From Mixta mediterraneensis (GTDB taxonomy: Bacteria > Pseudomonadota > Gammaproteobacteria > Enterobacterales > Enterobacteriaceae), in NCBI RefSeq assembly GCF_014946725.1, contig NZ_JACFXY010000021.1, forward strand, positions 1-37,130: DNA of 37,130 bases, in the 5' to 3' direction. Positions 6,860-14,559 of this stretch are shown here, one piece after another (the first letter of the stretch is position 1; each line of letters begins with the position of its first letter). The translations under genes and the position numbers were made by a program. The notes under the pieces are model-generated. The model searched no databases. It saw nothing but the letters and a program-made list of their open reading frames with translations, and was not told where the DNA came from.

Positions 6860-8304
6860 CAGTCATCCTCGGTCACAGTCTCACCACCAGCATCAACAGG
6901 CGGTTCGTTTTCGCGATCAGCATCAATGTCATCATCGGTGCGGTCAGCCTCAATGATTGCCGCCTGGCGAAGATTAATGCGAACATCTGATTTGGCGATA
7001 AAGCCCTGCTGCCAGAGCTGGATTTGCGCCAGAATCATCTGTGCATCCATTGTCTCGTCGAAGAACTCCTGATTCAGCCAGAACACAACTTTGTTTTGCG
7101 GGGGCGTCCCTGATGACATGAAGCGCCACGCATCCAGAAGGGAAAGCACAAGAGCCTCTGATACGTTGCCAGCCACTGTTCCCAGTACGCTGTTATCGCT
7201 GCTGTAGCGAATACGTGCGGCCTCTGCGGTTTCGTTTGCGCCAGACTGCTGCACTATCCGCGCACCAATCATCAGCATCTGCTGCTCTTTGTCGAGCATG
7301 AGGGTGCGGGATAGCTGACTCTCCGATGCCTGGAGCATTACTGCCGTGCCTGCCTTACCCAGGCTGTAGCCAGCGGTTGAGCCAACCTGGATTCCGTTGG
7401 GGTTCCATTTGGCGAACTCGTCAGGGTCAATATCAGTGGTGAAAAACATCGTTGGCTGGCTGCTGATGAATCCTGACTCCTCCACCGTAGCGCTGTTGCC
7501 GTAGTGCAGGATGTTAACCTGAGCCAGGTCTTCCAGCGGAGCTTTATCGACCTCCGGGCTGTTCTCCTCGGCACCGTAGAAATGGAACGGGATATGGTCG
7601 AAACGCCGCTGGCTGAAATCTGTCGGGTAGGTGTCGATGGTCGGTTGCTCGTCGCCCTCCCTCCAGAGTCGGTGGCGGTATGCGCCATTCTCCAGCGTCA
7701 GTACGCGGTACTGATTTTTCGTCTCGTAGTTGAACTCGTCGCCATTTTCCTCGCTGTAGGTTTCAGCCAGGACGACCAGGGTCAGCTTTTTGACGCCATC
7801 AATAACCTGCACGCGCCAGTTGATAATCTGCGTGGCGTCGTAATTGTGGATATGGGCCTGCTTGCCCTGACTCTGCGCCTTAGTTGGCCGCTTTCCGCTC
7901 TCACCTTCTACCGGTGGGTAGTCAGTGAAGAAGCCACCCCGCCCGGTGTCCAGGCATTCGCCAATCGCTGACTTGCTCAGCTGCTCCAGGCTGGTTCCGT
8001 CACCTGACGCATTTTCAACAAGGTATTCGATGTCTTTCGGCAGCGATACCTCGGCTGTCTTGCGGAACACGGCGCCAATCAGCCCTTTACGAGTCCGACC
8101 GGTGATGTTCAGGAACATTGCCCTGTTCAGTAGCGCGGCATAGCGAGCAACGTTCTCCGCGCTGTCATTGGTCGGGTCTGGCATCGGCAGGTATCGCGTC
8201 CCACGGTCTTTTACCGCCCTGCTCCCGGCCACGCAGTCCTTGACCAGCTCCCACTGCTGCAGAGCAGCCAGATACTCCGGCCTTGTGTAGGTGTAATTTG
8301 GCAT
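6859..8304 (-). CDS. Portal protein, DUF4055 family
   Basis: This 481-residue protein fits the DUF4055 portal family, with an N-terminal PEYLAALQQWELVKDCVAG and the motif TRKGLIGAVFRK. It follows terL and precedes the gpF-like gene, the invariant place for a portal. The portal forms the twelve-fold ring through which DNA enters and leaves. The C-terminus is acidic (EADRTDDDIDADRENEPP), as is common in portals. It ends in an overlap with the next gene. Confidence 0.88.
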   Translation of the reverse strand: MPNYTYTRPEYLAALQQWELVKDCVAGSRAVKDRGTRYLPMPDPTNDSAENVARYAALLNRAMFLNITGRTRKGLIGAVFRKTAEVSLPKDIEYLVENASGDGTSLEQLSKSAIGECLDTGRGGFFTDYPPVEGESGKRPTKAQSQGKQAHIHNYDATQIINWRVQVIDGVKKLTLVVLAETYSEENGDEFNYETKNQYRVLTLENGAYRHRLWREGDEQPTIDTYPTDFSQRRFDHIPFHFYGAEENSPEVDKAPLEDLAQVNILHYGNSATVEESGFISSQPTMFFTTDIDPDEFAKWNPNGIQVGSTAGYSLGKAGTAVMLQASESQLSRTLMLDKEQQMLMIGARIVQQSGANETAEAARIRYSSDNSVLGTVAGNVSEALVLSLLDAWRFMSSGTPPQNKVVFWLNQEFFDETMDAQMILAQIQLWQQGFIAKSDVRINLRQAAIIEADRTDDDIDADRENEPPVDAGGETVTEDD

Positions 8305-8307
8305 GGC

Positions 8308-9792
8308 TTATCTTCTGAATGAAATGGAGGTAGACATAACGACACGTCGTTTCTTCTGCGTTACGGCCAAGTAGCGAAATGCGTCAGCGCCATGTGATGT
8401 GTGATCGTGCAGAGGCTTGTCTTTCCAGCAGCCGCGCTTGTCATCCCACTCCTTGCGATAGCCCTCCAGCGAGATAATGCCGTCGGCACATTTCTGCTCA
8501 TCAAATGCACATCGGGGGAGGATTTCGCGCACCTGCTCGATACCGTCATCAACGCCAAGTTTTGGCACCACCTGAAAGGTGATCGTGTATTTCGCACCGT
8601 CGATTTCATAACCCTCGCGGGCCAGCTCACGGCGGGATTTGGCATCAGAGCCGAATTCACGGGTATCAATATCGTGCGGGCCCCAGTGGGCGGAATAGGT
8701 ATAGCCTTTATCCTTCAGCACCTTCATGTAATGGCGCAGACCTTCACCGCTGTTCTCGTAGTAGTCGATGACGTGATATTCCTCACCAACGATGCGCACG
8801 AACCAGATAGCCGTGGAGTCGCCCACGCCAATATCCCAGAATGTGTGAACAGGAAGGTGAGGATTGTCCGGCAGCGTGCCGATGCGCTTCTGCTCGTAGA
8901 GCTTGCGGAACTGCTTAGCGTAATAAGCACCCTCAACCGACTGCTGGAATGCCTCAGCCGGGATGGACGGATACTCCCGCTTCATGTCGTCGCCGAGCGT
9001 CTTCTCTTTGGCGTAATACCATGCTCTCTGGCGCTCGTTCGTCACCACCCCGTGCTTTGCCTCAATGTCAGCGAAATAATCGCTCAGGCGCTGCGGTATT
9101 GGCTCTACGGGGTCGATTGCATAAAGGGGGTTCTTCCACCAAGAGAAGAAGAAAAATTTCCAGTCTAACTGTGAGAGCTGCTTGCCCTGAATGAGCGCCT
9201 TTTCTGCCGACTGGCAGTAATCGAAGAAGTAACCAGCGCGGCCTTCTGCAGTGCTTTCAATCGTCGTGAAACAGTCACCTGATACAGCCTCAAAAGCACC
9301 GGTGACAATCTCACGGGCTTTGTCGGGGAATTTGGCGCATATCTTTCCGAACTCGGAAACATGCAGATAACGGAGCGTACCGCCACGAAAAGACGTGCTG
9401 ATATAGAGCGAGCCGCCTTTGCTAAATACCAGCTCACCTGCCGCATCATTGCTGGCAGGGTTAGCGGCCTTAATCTCATCAGGAAGGCGGTCATAGGCAT
9501 ACTTAATCTTCTCGCGGAAAAGGCGCTTGGCGTCGTTCAGTGTGTGGGCGATCAGGGCGCACTTGGCTGCTTCGAACAAAGCGGCGTCCAGCTGGATGAT
9601 GCAAACCTCGGTCGTGAATCCCAGCTGTCGAGCCTTCAAGATGATGTTGCGGGTATGCATGCCTTCGAAGTATTCGAGCTGCTCAGGCGTCATCCGGAAG
9701 CGTACTGGCTTGCCTTCTTTGTCGGTTATCCAGTAGAGATGATTCAAGCGCCAGAGTTTGTCTCGCAGAAGCTGGAGATGCTCTGGTTTCAT
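8308..9792 (-). CDS. terL: Terminase large subunit
   Basis: The 494-residue protein is the packaging motor. The ATPase domain has an adenine-binding Q in RMTPEQLEYFEG, a variant Walker A LKARQLGFTT (residues 52-61) and a Walker B RYLHVSEFG with catalytic E147. The C-terminal RNase H-like nuclease shows HTFWDIGVGDS (D320, D325), WGPHDID and a final Asp in HGADAFRY (D470). It starts two bases after the stop of the small subunit gene. The lengths and motifs are complete, so it appears functional. Confidence 0.95.
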   Translation of the reverse strand: MKPEHLQLLRDKLWRLNHLYWITDKEGKPVRFRMTPEQLEYFEGMHTRNIILKARQLGFTTEVCIIQLDAALFEAAKCALIAHTLNDAKRLFREKIKYAYDRLPDEIKAANPASNDAAGELVFSKGGSLYISTSFRGGTLRYLHVSEFGKICAKFPDKAREIVTGAFEAVSGDCFTTIESTAEGRAGYFFDYCQSAEKALIQGKQLSQLDWKFFFFSWWKNPLYAIDPVEPIPQRLSDYFADIEAKHGVVTNERQRAWYYAKEKTLGDDMKREYPSIPAEAFQQSVEGAYYAKQFRKLYEQKRIGTLPDNPHLPVHTFWDIGVGDSTAIWFVRIVGEEYHVIDYYENSGEGLRHYMKVLKDKGYTYSAHWGPHDIDTREFGSDAKSRRELAREGYEIDGAKYTITFQVVPKLGVDDGIEQVREILPRCAFDEQKCADGIISLEGYRKEWDDKRGCWKDKPLHDHTSHGADAFRYLAVTQKKRRVVMSTSISFRR

Positions 9793-9794
9793 GC

Positions 9795-10397
9795 TTACCC
9801 CTTGGCGAGATCGTCCATCAGGTCGGATAGTTTCTTAAATGCGTCATCACCGGCAGGGCCGTTAATGTCGTACGCCTGACGCTCCAGTCCAACGAGGTTT
9901 TTCAGTGTGTCAGACAAGTCCTTCATGGACTTCACGCGTCCCGGCAGGCTTGTCGCCTTCTGATATGCTTCATTAAGCCGGTCTCGCCCTGTTTTCTCGT
10001 CAGGGTCGAACATGACCTCGCCAAGCTTCCTTAGCGATTCAATATCAGCGCACTGAGCCTCTAGCTCATCAAAGAGCGAATTGGCGATATTGCGCGCTCT
10101 GCGAATGTCGCCACGATGCTCCATGCGGACAGTGGCAATAACCTCAGCGTTAGCCTCAATGAGCATCCGTTCGCTGGTAGCTGTTTCAGTGGATACCTGA
10201 CTGGATACCTCACGTTTGGATACCAGCGCGTCAGCCTTGGCTTTAATCTTTGCCTTTAAGTCCCGCTCCCATCCATCACGCTTAGCTCGCTTGTTGATAG
10301 CGCCATGAGTGATGCCATGCTGAGATGCAATTTCACGGATAGACAACAAGCCAGCGCGGTAAGCCGACTCGATGGCCTCCCAGTCTGGTGATGCCAT
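9795..10397 (-). CDS. terS: Terminase small subunit
   Basis: The 200-residue protein starts with a helix-turn-helix (AGLLSIREIASQHGITHGAINKRAKRDGW, residues about 14-43) of the type that binds the packaging site. This is followed by long helices (ERMLIEANAEVIATVRMEHR and on) suited to ring assembly, and a C-terminal segment that would contact the large subunit. It lies immediately before terL. The packaging site (cos or pac) is expected in or just upstream of this gene, but I cannot point to it. Confidence 0.85.
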   Translation of the reverse strand: MASPDWEAIESAYRAGLLSIREIASQHGITHGAINKRAKRDGWERDLKAKIKAKADALVSKREVSSQVSTETATSERMLIEANAEVIATVRMEHRGDIRRARNIANSLFDELEAQCADIESLRKLGEVMFDPDEKTGRDRLNEAYQKATSLPGRVKSMKDLSDTLKNLVGLERQAYDINGPAGDDAFKKLSDLMDDLAKG

Positions 10398-10399
10398 GA

Positions 10400-10771
10400 T
10401 TAATCCTGTTTGATGTGCGGTATGAACTCACTGCACATTCTGTCGAGCAGATAGCAGTAGGTTTCATTTGCTGATCCGGTGTCGATAGTCACGCCTACAT
10501 CCCGGCAGCAATAGAATGTCGCGTGAGCACACTCATGAATCAGAGTGGCGATGTCGCCATTGAAGACGCCGATCAGGTAGAGGTTTTCGCCTGTCTCATT
10601 GTTTTGATACTGAGTGCAAGCGCCTGCCAGCATCTCAATGCCTGATGCGTCGACTCTAAGGTGTGTGCATGCCTGGTCCCACTCTTCACGGGAGCGTGCA
10701 AGATAGATATTTGCCGAGTGGAAAAGTGGAACAAAGAATCGTGGCAACTTAGGCCATTTGGTTTTTGCCAT
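10400..10771 (-). CDS. HExxH zinc metallopeptidase-like phage protein
   Basis: This 123-residue protein contains LIHECAHATFY, a classic zincin HExxH motif at residues 79-83, and a possible third ligand at E103 in ANETYCYLLD. It has no signal peptide, so it would act in the cytoplasm or virion. It lies between a small gene and terS, three bases before the latter. Genes of this kind are found near terminase in several enterophages and their role is not established to my knowledge. A peptidase role in host takeover or anti-defence is conceivable but not shown. Confidence 0.75.
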   Translation of the reverse strand: MAKTKWPKLPRFFVPLFHSANIYLARSREEWDQACTHLRVDASGIEMLAGACTQYQNNETGENLYLIGVFNGDIATLIHECAHATFYCCRDVGVTIDTGSANETYCYLLDRMCSEFIPHIKQD

Positions 10772-10848
10772 GCTTGCTCCAATAAAAAGCCATCATCGGG
10801 CGCACTCTCAAATGCGCCCTGTAAAGAAAGCCGTTGTGAAAGTGGCTC

Positions 10849-11022
10849 TCAGTTGGTCTTTCTTTGCTTTGCGTCTTCCATTGCCAGGAGGGCATCGAGA
10901 AGAACCTCTGCCTTTTCGACATTAGACATGCCTATCGCAATGCGACCGCAATTTAAATCCTGAAAACCATCCTTTAGGTATCGACAGATGGTTTCCAGTT
11001 GCTGTTTTTCGCTTTTGGTCAT
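10849..11022 (-). CDS. Small phage protein after the Rha gene
   Basis: A 57-residue frame begins MTKSEKQQLETICRYLKDG at an ATG that overlaps the stop of the Rha gene (ATGA) and ends EDAKQRKTN. It is probably all-helical, with a middle segment SNVEKAEVLLDALLAME. Coupling to the upstream gene supports it as real. No family is recognised. Between its end and the next gene lies a GGGCGCA...TGCGCCC hairpin (798-819 of the 10 kb block) with a U-rich stretch further on. Confidence 0.6.
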   Translation of the reverse strand: MTKSEKQQLETICRYLKDGFQDLNCGRIAIGMSNVEKAEVLLDALLAMEDAKQRKTN

Positions 11023-11555
11023 TTTGCTACGCCGGGCAAACCGATCTGACCTTGCTGCTCAAGCCGTTCGATACGGGCCAGTAATTGCGGCTTCTTAACT
11101 CGACCCCAGCGATTTAGAAGTCTTCCTGACATGCTGGCTACGTCCTTCTCTTTCATGTACTCCAGCATTACCGCGTTACGCTCCGCTTCGTAGCTTTCGC
11201 TGTACTTTCTCAACTCTGCCGTCATCCAGTTGAAGGCATTGATATAAGCTTCCTTGACGCGAGCGGCATGCGGGCCACTAAAGCCCATTACCACCATCAC
11301 AAAGCCACTAAAGTCCATACGGTAAAACTTCTGCTTTTTATCAAAAATACCTAAGTCATTGATTTTCTCGGAAGCCCAAAAATGGGCCGTCGAGAACTCA
11401 GCAGAGCATTGCAGGTTTTCAATTGCTCGGATTACATGCTGATGTCGTTTGCCGAAAGCTTTTGCGATCTGGAAAGTATCAGTTACTGGCTCCCCATCGG
11501 CAGCTGTCACTAACTGGCGAAAATCAAACTCTGGAATAACTTTCAGTTCTTTCAT
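11019..11555 (-). CDS. Rha family phage regulatory protein
   Basis: The 178-residue protein fits the phage Rha (pRha) family: PVTDTFQIAKAFGKRHQHVIRAIENL (residues about 23-48) forms the DNA-binding-like core, and the segment YRMDFSGFVMVVMGFSG is diagnostic. In P22-like phages, Rha interferes with infection of hosts lacking integration host factor. The C-terminus has a helical stretch with RIERLEQQGQIG. It is transcribed in the late direction, upstream of terS. A structured DNA segment lies just before its start. Confidence 0.85.
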   Translation of the reverse strand: MKELKVIPEFDFRQLVTAADGEPVTDTFQIAKAFGKRHQHVIRAIENLQCSAEFSTAHFWASEKINDLGIFDKKQKFYRMDFSGFVMVVMGFSGPHAARVKEAYINAFNWMTAELRKYSESYEAERNAVMLEYMKEKDVASMSGRLLNRWGRVKKPQLLARIERLEQQGQIGLPGVAK

Positions 11556-11571
11556 GCGGTAGTTACCTTAT

Positions 11572-11668
11572 AGAAACGAGCCTTGTTGCCCAGAAACGCC
11601 AGCGCATAGAGACGGCTACCGGCCTAAACCAGCGTTTCTCCAAGGCTTGTTTCTGTAAGACTCTATGC
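11572..11668. other. Paired inverted repeats with pseudoknot topology
   Basis: Three complementary pairs interleave in a 97-base non-coding stretch. Pair A is 572-585 with 641-654 (14 bases, one mismatch that is G-U in RNA). Pair B is 592-599 with 632-639 (AGAAACGC / GCGTTTCT, perfect). Pair C is 604-611 with 661-668 (GCATAGAG / CTCTATGC, perfect). (Add 11000 to each position.) A and B nest, while C crosses them, so all three together would form a pseudoknot. A small GGC...GCC hairpin sits in the loop. The segment lies between the 65-residue gene and the Rha gene. Confidence 0.6.
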
Positions 11669-11708
11669 TTTTGAATGCGCCGGGCATGGCGCGGTTTATT
11701 GCGGGGTA

Positions 11709-11735
11709 CAAAAAAGCCCGACCGAAGTCAGGCTT
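11709..11735 (-). terminator. Intrinsic terminator with UUCG loop
   Basis: On the minus strand, AGCCTGAC pairs with GTCGGGCT around TTCG and is followed by six U residues. It ends the unit carrying the 65-residue gene, just before the structured segment and the Rha gene. Confidence 0.85.
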
Positions 11736-11769
11736 ATGGTGTTCTTTGTAACGCAGGGTCTGGTAGCGA

Positions 11770-11967
11770 CTACTGGAAGATGGCGACTGTCACGCCTTTT
11801 TCATTGCAGACGTAAGCAACCTCTCCCTCATCCAGAATCATTTCATCGTCACCGCCTGACCAGCCCCGGAAGAAAATCATTCGCGATTCACGAACGAAGC
11901 TCACGTCGCCGGTTGCCTGCAAAACTGAAATGTCGTTATCTTTGTTGATCGTCTTGATAGTTAGCAT
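11770..11967 (-). CDS. Small phage protein of unknown function
   Basis: A 65-residue protein begins MLTIKTINKDNDISVLQATG, with a beta-rich pattern (SFVRESRMIFFRGWSGG, EVAYVCNEKGVTVAIFQ). It is flanked by two intrinsic terminators, one upstream and one downstream on the same strand, so its expression in the late operon depends on antitermination. GAGAAAC precedes the ATG as a weak ribosome binding site. I do not recognise the family, but the compact layout suggests a real gene. Confidence 0.65.
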   Translation of the reverse strand: MLTIKTINKDNDISVLQATGDVSFVRESRMIFFRGWSGGDDEMILDEGEVAYVCNEKGVTVAIFQ

Positions 11968-11991
11968 TGTTGTTTCTCTTGGTTGTGGTAA

Positions 11992-12017
11992 TAAAAAAGC
12001 CCCGCTATTGCGAGGCT
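11992..12017 (-). terminator. Intrinsic terminator after the 83-residue gene
   Basis: On the minus strand, AGCCTCGC pairs with GCGGGGCT around AATA and is followed by six U residues. It lies in the 70-base gap between the 83-residue gene and the 65-residue gene. Confidence 0.85.
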
Positions 12018-12037
12018 CTTGTGATATGGACTTCTGA

Positions 12038-12289
12038 TTACAAATATTTCTTCGCCAGCGCCTTCAGCTCATCTTTCGCGGCTTCACCCAACTGAGCGAC
12101 ACCGCTTTCTACGAAAGCTAATGCGGCTTCGAAATCTTTCACGCCTGCTTTGACTTCTGCGGCAGGTGATGCTGTTTCTGTTGCGGATACGGTTGAAGCT
12201 ACTGGTTGTACGTCTGTTGTCTCTGCCATGATGGTTTCCCTGGTTGCTGGCTCAGCTTTGGTGAGGAGCCACTTAATTGGATTGAGCAT
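12038..12289 (-). CDS. Small Ala-rich phage protein
   Basis: The 83-residue protein starts MLNPIKWLLTKAEPATRETI, continues with an Ala/Thr/Ser-rich linker and ends in a helix (DFEAALAFVESGVAQLGEAAKDELKALAKKYL overall region). The ATG at 12289 has GGAG eight bases ahead and overlaps the o-spanin gene by 17 bases. An internal ATG (12229) could also serve. The hydrophobic N-terminal segment could tether it to the membrane. No function is known to me; it is a common companion of lysis cassettes in this phage type. Confidence 0.65.
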   Translation of the reverse strand: MLNPIKWLLTKAEPATRETIMAETTDVQPVASTVSATETASPAAEVKAGVKDFEAALAFVESGVAQLGEAAKDELKALAKKYL

Positions 12290-12518
12290 TGGCTTTATCT
12301 CCGCACAGCTTGTCCCAGAGGTCGTTATGAGAATTTATGGCCCGTACAGTACGAATATCCATAACCTCTGAGTCTTTGCCGTGGGTGTAAATAGGGCTGA
12401 AGAGTGTGCAGCTGGAGTCAAGGGTAACGGTGGGGCTAGTCGTCGCTGTTATATTTCGACTGCTGCAACTTACTGCGAGAGGCAGCATCAGACAGAGCAG
12501 CATTGCTTTGCGTAACAT
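12273..12518 (-). CDS. Outer-membrane spanin subunit, Rz1-like lipoprotein
   Basis: In a frame overlapping the end of the Rz-like gene, an 81-residue product begins MLRKAMLLCLMLPLAVSC. This is a lipoprotein signal with the lipobox ending at Cys-18. The mature part has two further Cys residues and ends VRAINSHNDLWDKLCGD, resembling the C-terminal contact helix of o-spanins. The 83-base overlap with the i-spanin gene in another frame is the classic Rz/Rz1 arrangement. The frame stays open further upstream, but the ATG at 12518 gives the correct signal peptide. It fuses the two membranes at lysis together with Rz. Confidence 0.8.
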   Translation of the reverse strand: MLRKAMLLCLMLPLAVSCSSRNITATTSPTVTLDSSCTLFSPIYTHGKDSEVMDIRTVRAINSHNDLWDKLCGDKANAQSN

Positions 12519-12732
12519 TTTTGGCAGCCTCTGAGTTTTCTTTCTGCTTTTCAGCAACAGCTGATACCTGAGCGGACTCAACCTTAGCTGCAGTGACATC
12601 CGCTTTAGCCTGCGTCTGCGTGGTGCCGATTTTTTTGCCGCTGAAGTAACTGACGACCAGTGCGACAATGAATGCCAGACCAGCCAGAATCTCTGTTCCC
12701 CATCCGGAAAAAAGCGCGGTGATAATCGTCAT
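12436..12732 (-). CDS. Inner-membrane spanin subunit, Rz-like
   Basis: The 98-residue protein has one N-terminal membrane helix (ILAGLAFIVALVVSYFSG, residues about 15-32), then a periplasmic Ala/Lys/Gln-rich coiled coil. This is the shape of an i-spanin. It is shorter than lambda Rz (about 153 residues) but matches the coiled-coil spanins of related phages. Its start overlaps the stop of the preceding membrane gene (ATGA), and its end overlaps the lipoprotein gene. The position at the end of the lysis cassette supports the call. Confidence 0.75.
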   Translation of the reverse strand: MTIITALFSGWGTEILAGLAFIVALVVSYFSGKKIGTTQTQAKADVTAAKVESAQVSAVAEKQKENSEAAKNVTQSNAALSDAASRSKLQQSKYNSDD

Positions 12733-13073
12733 GGCTGCGTCTCCATCTGCTCTTTGCGGGCGACCAGCTTCTTCTGCCTGACAAACTGAGAGATAACCGC
12801 CATTGCCACCATGAACGCGCCAATCATGCCGAGGTAGTTCTGAGGCAGGAATGACTTAATGTCTGGCGGGAGCATATTCCAGCCGTTTAATGCAGCATCA
12901 GGGAATGACTGTACCCATGCGCTTAAGGCTGAGCCGAGCGAAGCCAGCCACACGCTCCATGCCTTAAAAAGCAGCTTTGCGTGGGAGACAAATTCAACCG
13001 AACTGTATTTGCGGATGAGGAGAACGCCGATAATCACGACAAGTACTACGGCGAGGAAGATGATGAATTTCAT
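12729..13073 (-). CDS. Phage membrane protein of the lysis cassette, holin candidate
   Basis: This 114-residue protein has an N-terminal membrane helix (MKFIIFLAVVLVVIIGVLLI) and a second hydrophobic segment near residues 82-98 (MIGAFMVAMAVISQFV), with an amphipathic middle containing DIKSFLPQNYLG. It lies between endolysin and spanin genes and overlaps both by four bases. The two-helix shape suits a holin or an accessory membrane protein. Several membrane proteins lie in this cassette, so which one makes the lethal hole cannot be decided from sequence. Confidence 0.65.
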   Translation of the reverse strand: MKFIIFLAVVLVVIIGVLLIRKYSSVEFVSHAKLLFKAWSVWLASLGSALSAWVQSFPDAALNGWNMLPPDIKSFLPQNYLGMIGAFMVAMAVISQFVRQKKLVARKEQMETQP

Positions 13074-13609
13074 ATCTCAATCCTTTCAAACCAGCCGTAT
13101 GTGAATGCTTCGTTGGCTGCCCGGGCCTCAGACAGCTCGATATAACGAGCGCCTTGCAGACTGTTCAGGGCTTTAAGCATTACCTTCTCTCCGGCAAGTT
13201 TGCGTGTTGAAAGGAAAGCGGTAAGCGCTGAAATTGTTCTCGGCCCGACCTGCCCGTCAGCGACAATATCCGGGTAAAGTTTTCCCTGGTTGTTGAAAAC
13301 GTTCAGGCTGCGCTGCAGGAATTTGGCTGCAACGGCTGGACCCATGTTCACACCGGTATCCGTCAGCTCAACGGCAATCAGCCCGCTTACTGATGCAATC
13401 TGATCGAAGCGTGGGCCAGTCCAGTAATCAGCCTCAAGTATCTGAAGAGCCTGAGCGCGGGTGAGGCTTTTCATATCACCGGTATAACCATGCGCGCGGG
13501 CCACATCCTGAGTTATCCCCCAGTTAGTCGGTCCGCCTTTATCGGCAGGGTTGTTCACATACCCGCCTTCCCTGCCAAGGATGCCGTTAAAGATTTCGTC
13601 TTTGGTCAT
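13070..13609 (-). CDS. Endolysin, GH108 N-acetylmuramidase
   Basis: The 179-residue protein belongs to the glycoside hydrolase 108 type. The N-terminal motif REGGYVNNPADKGGPTNWGIT holds the catalytic Glu (E14). The second half, with VADGQVGPRTISALTAFL, is the peptidoglycan-binding domain usually joined to it (PG_binding_3). It cleaves the glycan chains of peptidoglycan once the holin opens the membrane. No signal or anchor sequence is present, so it depends on a canonical holin. Its start overlaps the upstream membrane gene (ATGA). Confidence 0.92.
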   Translation of the reverse strand: MTKDEIFNGILGREGGYVNNPADKGGPTNWGITQDVARAHGYTGDMKSLTRAQALQILEADYWTGPRFDQIASVSGLIAVELTDTGVNMGPAVAAKFLQRSLNVFNNQGKLYPDIVADGQVGPRTISALTAFLSTRKLAGEKVMLKALNSLQGARYIELSEARAANEAFTYGWFERIEI

Positions 13610-13833
13610 TTCCTGTCGTCCTCTTTTACGGCCTCAGCGGTTTTCGCTGGCAGCTGGTCAAGCTTCTTGTCTACGCGGTTGAGTGTCTTTGCCTGATTTG
13701 CTTCATGCTTTGCATTTGCGTACATGTAGCCGGATGTCAGCCCGCCAATGTAGATGCCGAATGCCGTGGCAAAGATAACCACCCACATCTGCCAGGTGAT
13801 GGACAGTTCATCAGGCGTCCGTTTAATGTTCAT
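13606..13833 (-). CDS. Small membrane protein upstream of endolysin, holin candidate
   Basis: The 75-residue protein begins MNIKRTPDELSITWQMWVVI and has one clear membrane helix (residues about 15-36), then a charged, helical tail ending AEAVKEDDRK. Charged C-termini and placement immediately before the endolysin are typical of holins, here of the one-helix type. A longer reading from 13884 is possible, but the ATG at 13833 overlaps the upstream stop (ATGA) and is preferred. Confidence 0.7.
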   Translation of the reverse strand: MNIKRTPDELSITWQMWVVIFATAFGIYIGGLTSGYMYANAKHEANQAKTLNRVDKKLDQLPAKTAEAVKEDDRK

Positions 13834-14219
13834 CGCGGAATCTCCTGCTTTGACCTGACATTTTCCCGGTTTAGGTTCATGCATGCTGCCGTGAGGTCAG
13901 CAACCTGCTGCTTCAGTTCTTCATTCTGGCGCTCCATGTGCTTCATGGTTGCTTCGATGACCTGAAGCCGTCCCTTTAAGTCGGCAATCGTCAGCCAGCA
14001 CTCACGGTTTTCATCCCGTAACTTCTGGTTGTCCACCTCAAGGCGCTCAATGTTTTTTTCCTGACGGTCCAGCATGTCTATCTGCTGAATATCATTAGCA
14101 TTGCTCGCACGGGTCTTTACCCAGTACCGCCCAAACGCCAGCCACCCGTTGAGGGCTACCGATCCGGCAGTAGCAAGCCCGATACCGGCTGATTTCAGTG
14201 TCTCATAATCGAAAGCCAT
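13830..14219 (-). CDS. Membrane-anchored coiled-coil phage protein
   Basis: The 129-residue protein begins MAFDYETLKSAGIGLATAGS. It has a short hydrophobic segment near residues 10-30 and then a long coiled coil (heptads through DRQEKNIERLEVDNQKLRDE and beyond), ending SKQEIPR. It is the first gene of the late transcript after the tRNA. The ATG at 14219 has GGAGAG upstream (plus strand ggccgctctcc); a longer reading from 14282 is less likely. It may help the lysis genes, but no function is known to me. Confidence 0.65.
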   Translation of the reverse strand: MAFDYETLKSAGIGLATAGSVALNGWLAFGRYWVKTRASNANDIQQIDMLDRQEKNIERLEVDNQKLRDENRECWLTIADLKGRLQVIEATMKHMERQNEELKQQVADLTAACMNLNRENVRSKQEIPR

Positions 14220-14320
14220 AGGCCGCTCTCCGACCGTTGTCGGCTGTCTGTAGTCTGAAGAAAAGTGCGCGCACCCCATCACAGCAAAAGGGGTAATCCG
14301 GTTTAGGTTTGGGGTGGCGC

Positions 14321-14345
14321 AAAAAAAAGCCGCTCTAATGGCGAC
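14321..14345 (-). terminator. Intrinsic terminator after the tRNA
   Basis: On the minus strand, GTCGC pairs with GCGGC across a seven-base loop and is followed by eight U residues. It lies just past the 3' end of the tRNA and before the lysis genes. Confidence 0.75.
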
Positions 14346-14355
14346 CTTTGGAATC

Positions 14356-14430
14356 TGGCGGGAAGGCGTGGAATCGAACCACGATAAGTTGGTTAACAGC
14401 CAACCGTAATAGCCTTTATACGACCTACCC
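14356..14430 (-). tRNA. Phage-encoded tRNA-Asn (anticodon GTT)
   Basis: On the minus strand the segment folds as a cloverleaf. The acceptor GGGTAGG pairs with CCTTCCC (one T-T mismatch). The anticodon stem GTTGG/CCAAC holds loop CTGTTAA with anticodon GTT. The T arm CGTGG/CCACG holds loop TTCGATT, and the 3' end GCCA is encoded. The D stem is short. It lies between two terminators at the head of the late transcript, so it would be made only with Q antitermination. A processed tRNA could serve Asn codons late in infection. Confidence 0.88.
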
Positions 14431-14445
14431 GGAATATCTGGACAA

Positions 14446-14481
14446 TAAAAAAGCCCTGCCGGTTGGTGAGACCGTAGGGCT
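14446..14481 (-). terminator. tR'-like terminator of the late promoter
   Basis: On the minus strand, AGCCCT pairs with AGGGCT, with an inner CGGT/ACCG helix, followed by six U residues. It lies about 70 bases after the predicted start of the late transcript, like lambda tR', and should be overcome by Q. Confidence 0.8.
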
Positions 14482-14559
14482 GTTTAACTATCACACTTAT
14501 CAGTGATGGACTGATTTGATTAACGCCTTAACAACAGCGCGCAACTTCAACTGTTGGGA

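Noticed and set aside
8401..9168. Long plus-strand frame opposite terL
   Set aside because: It lies inside the terminase gene, has no ribosome binding site context and no recognisable pattern.
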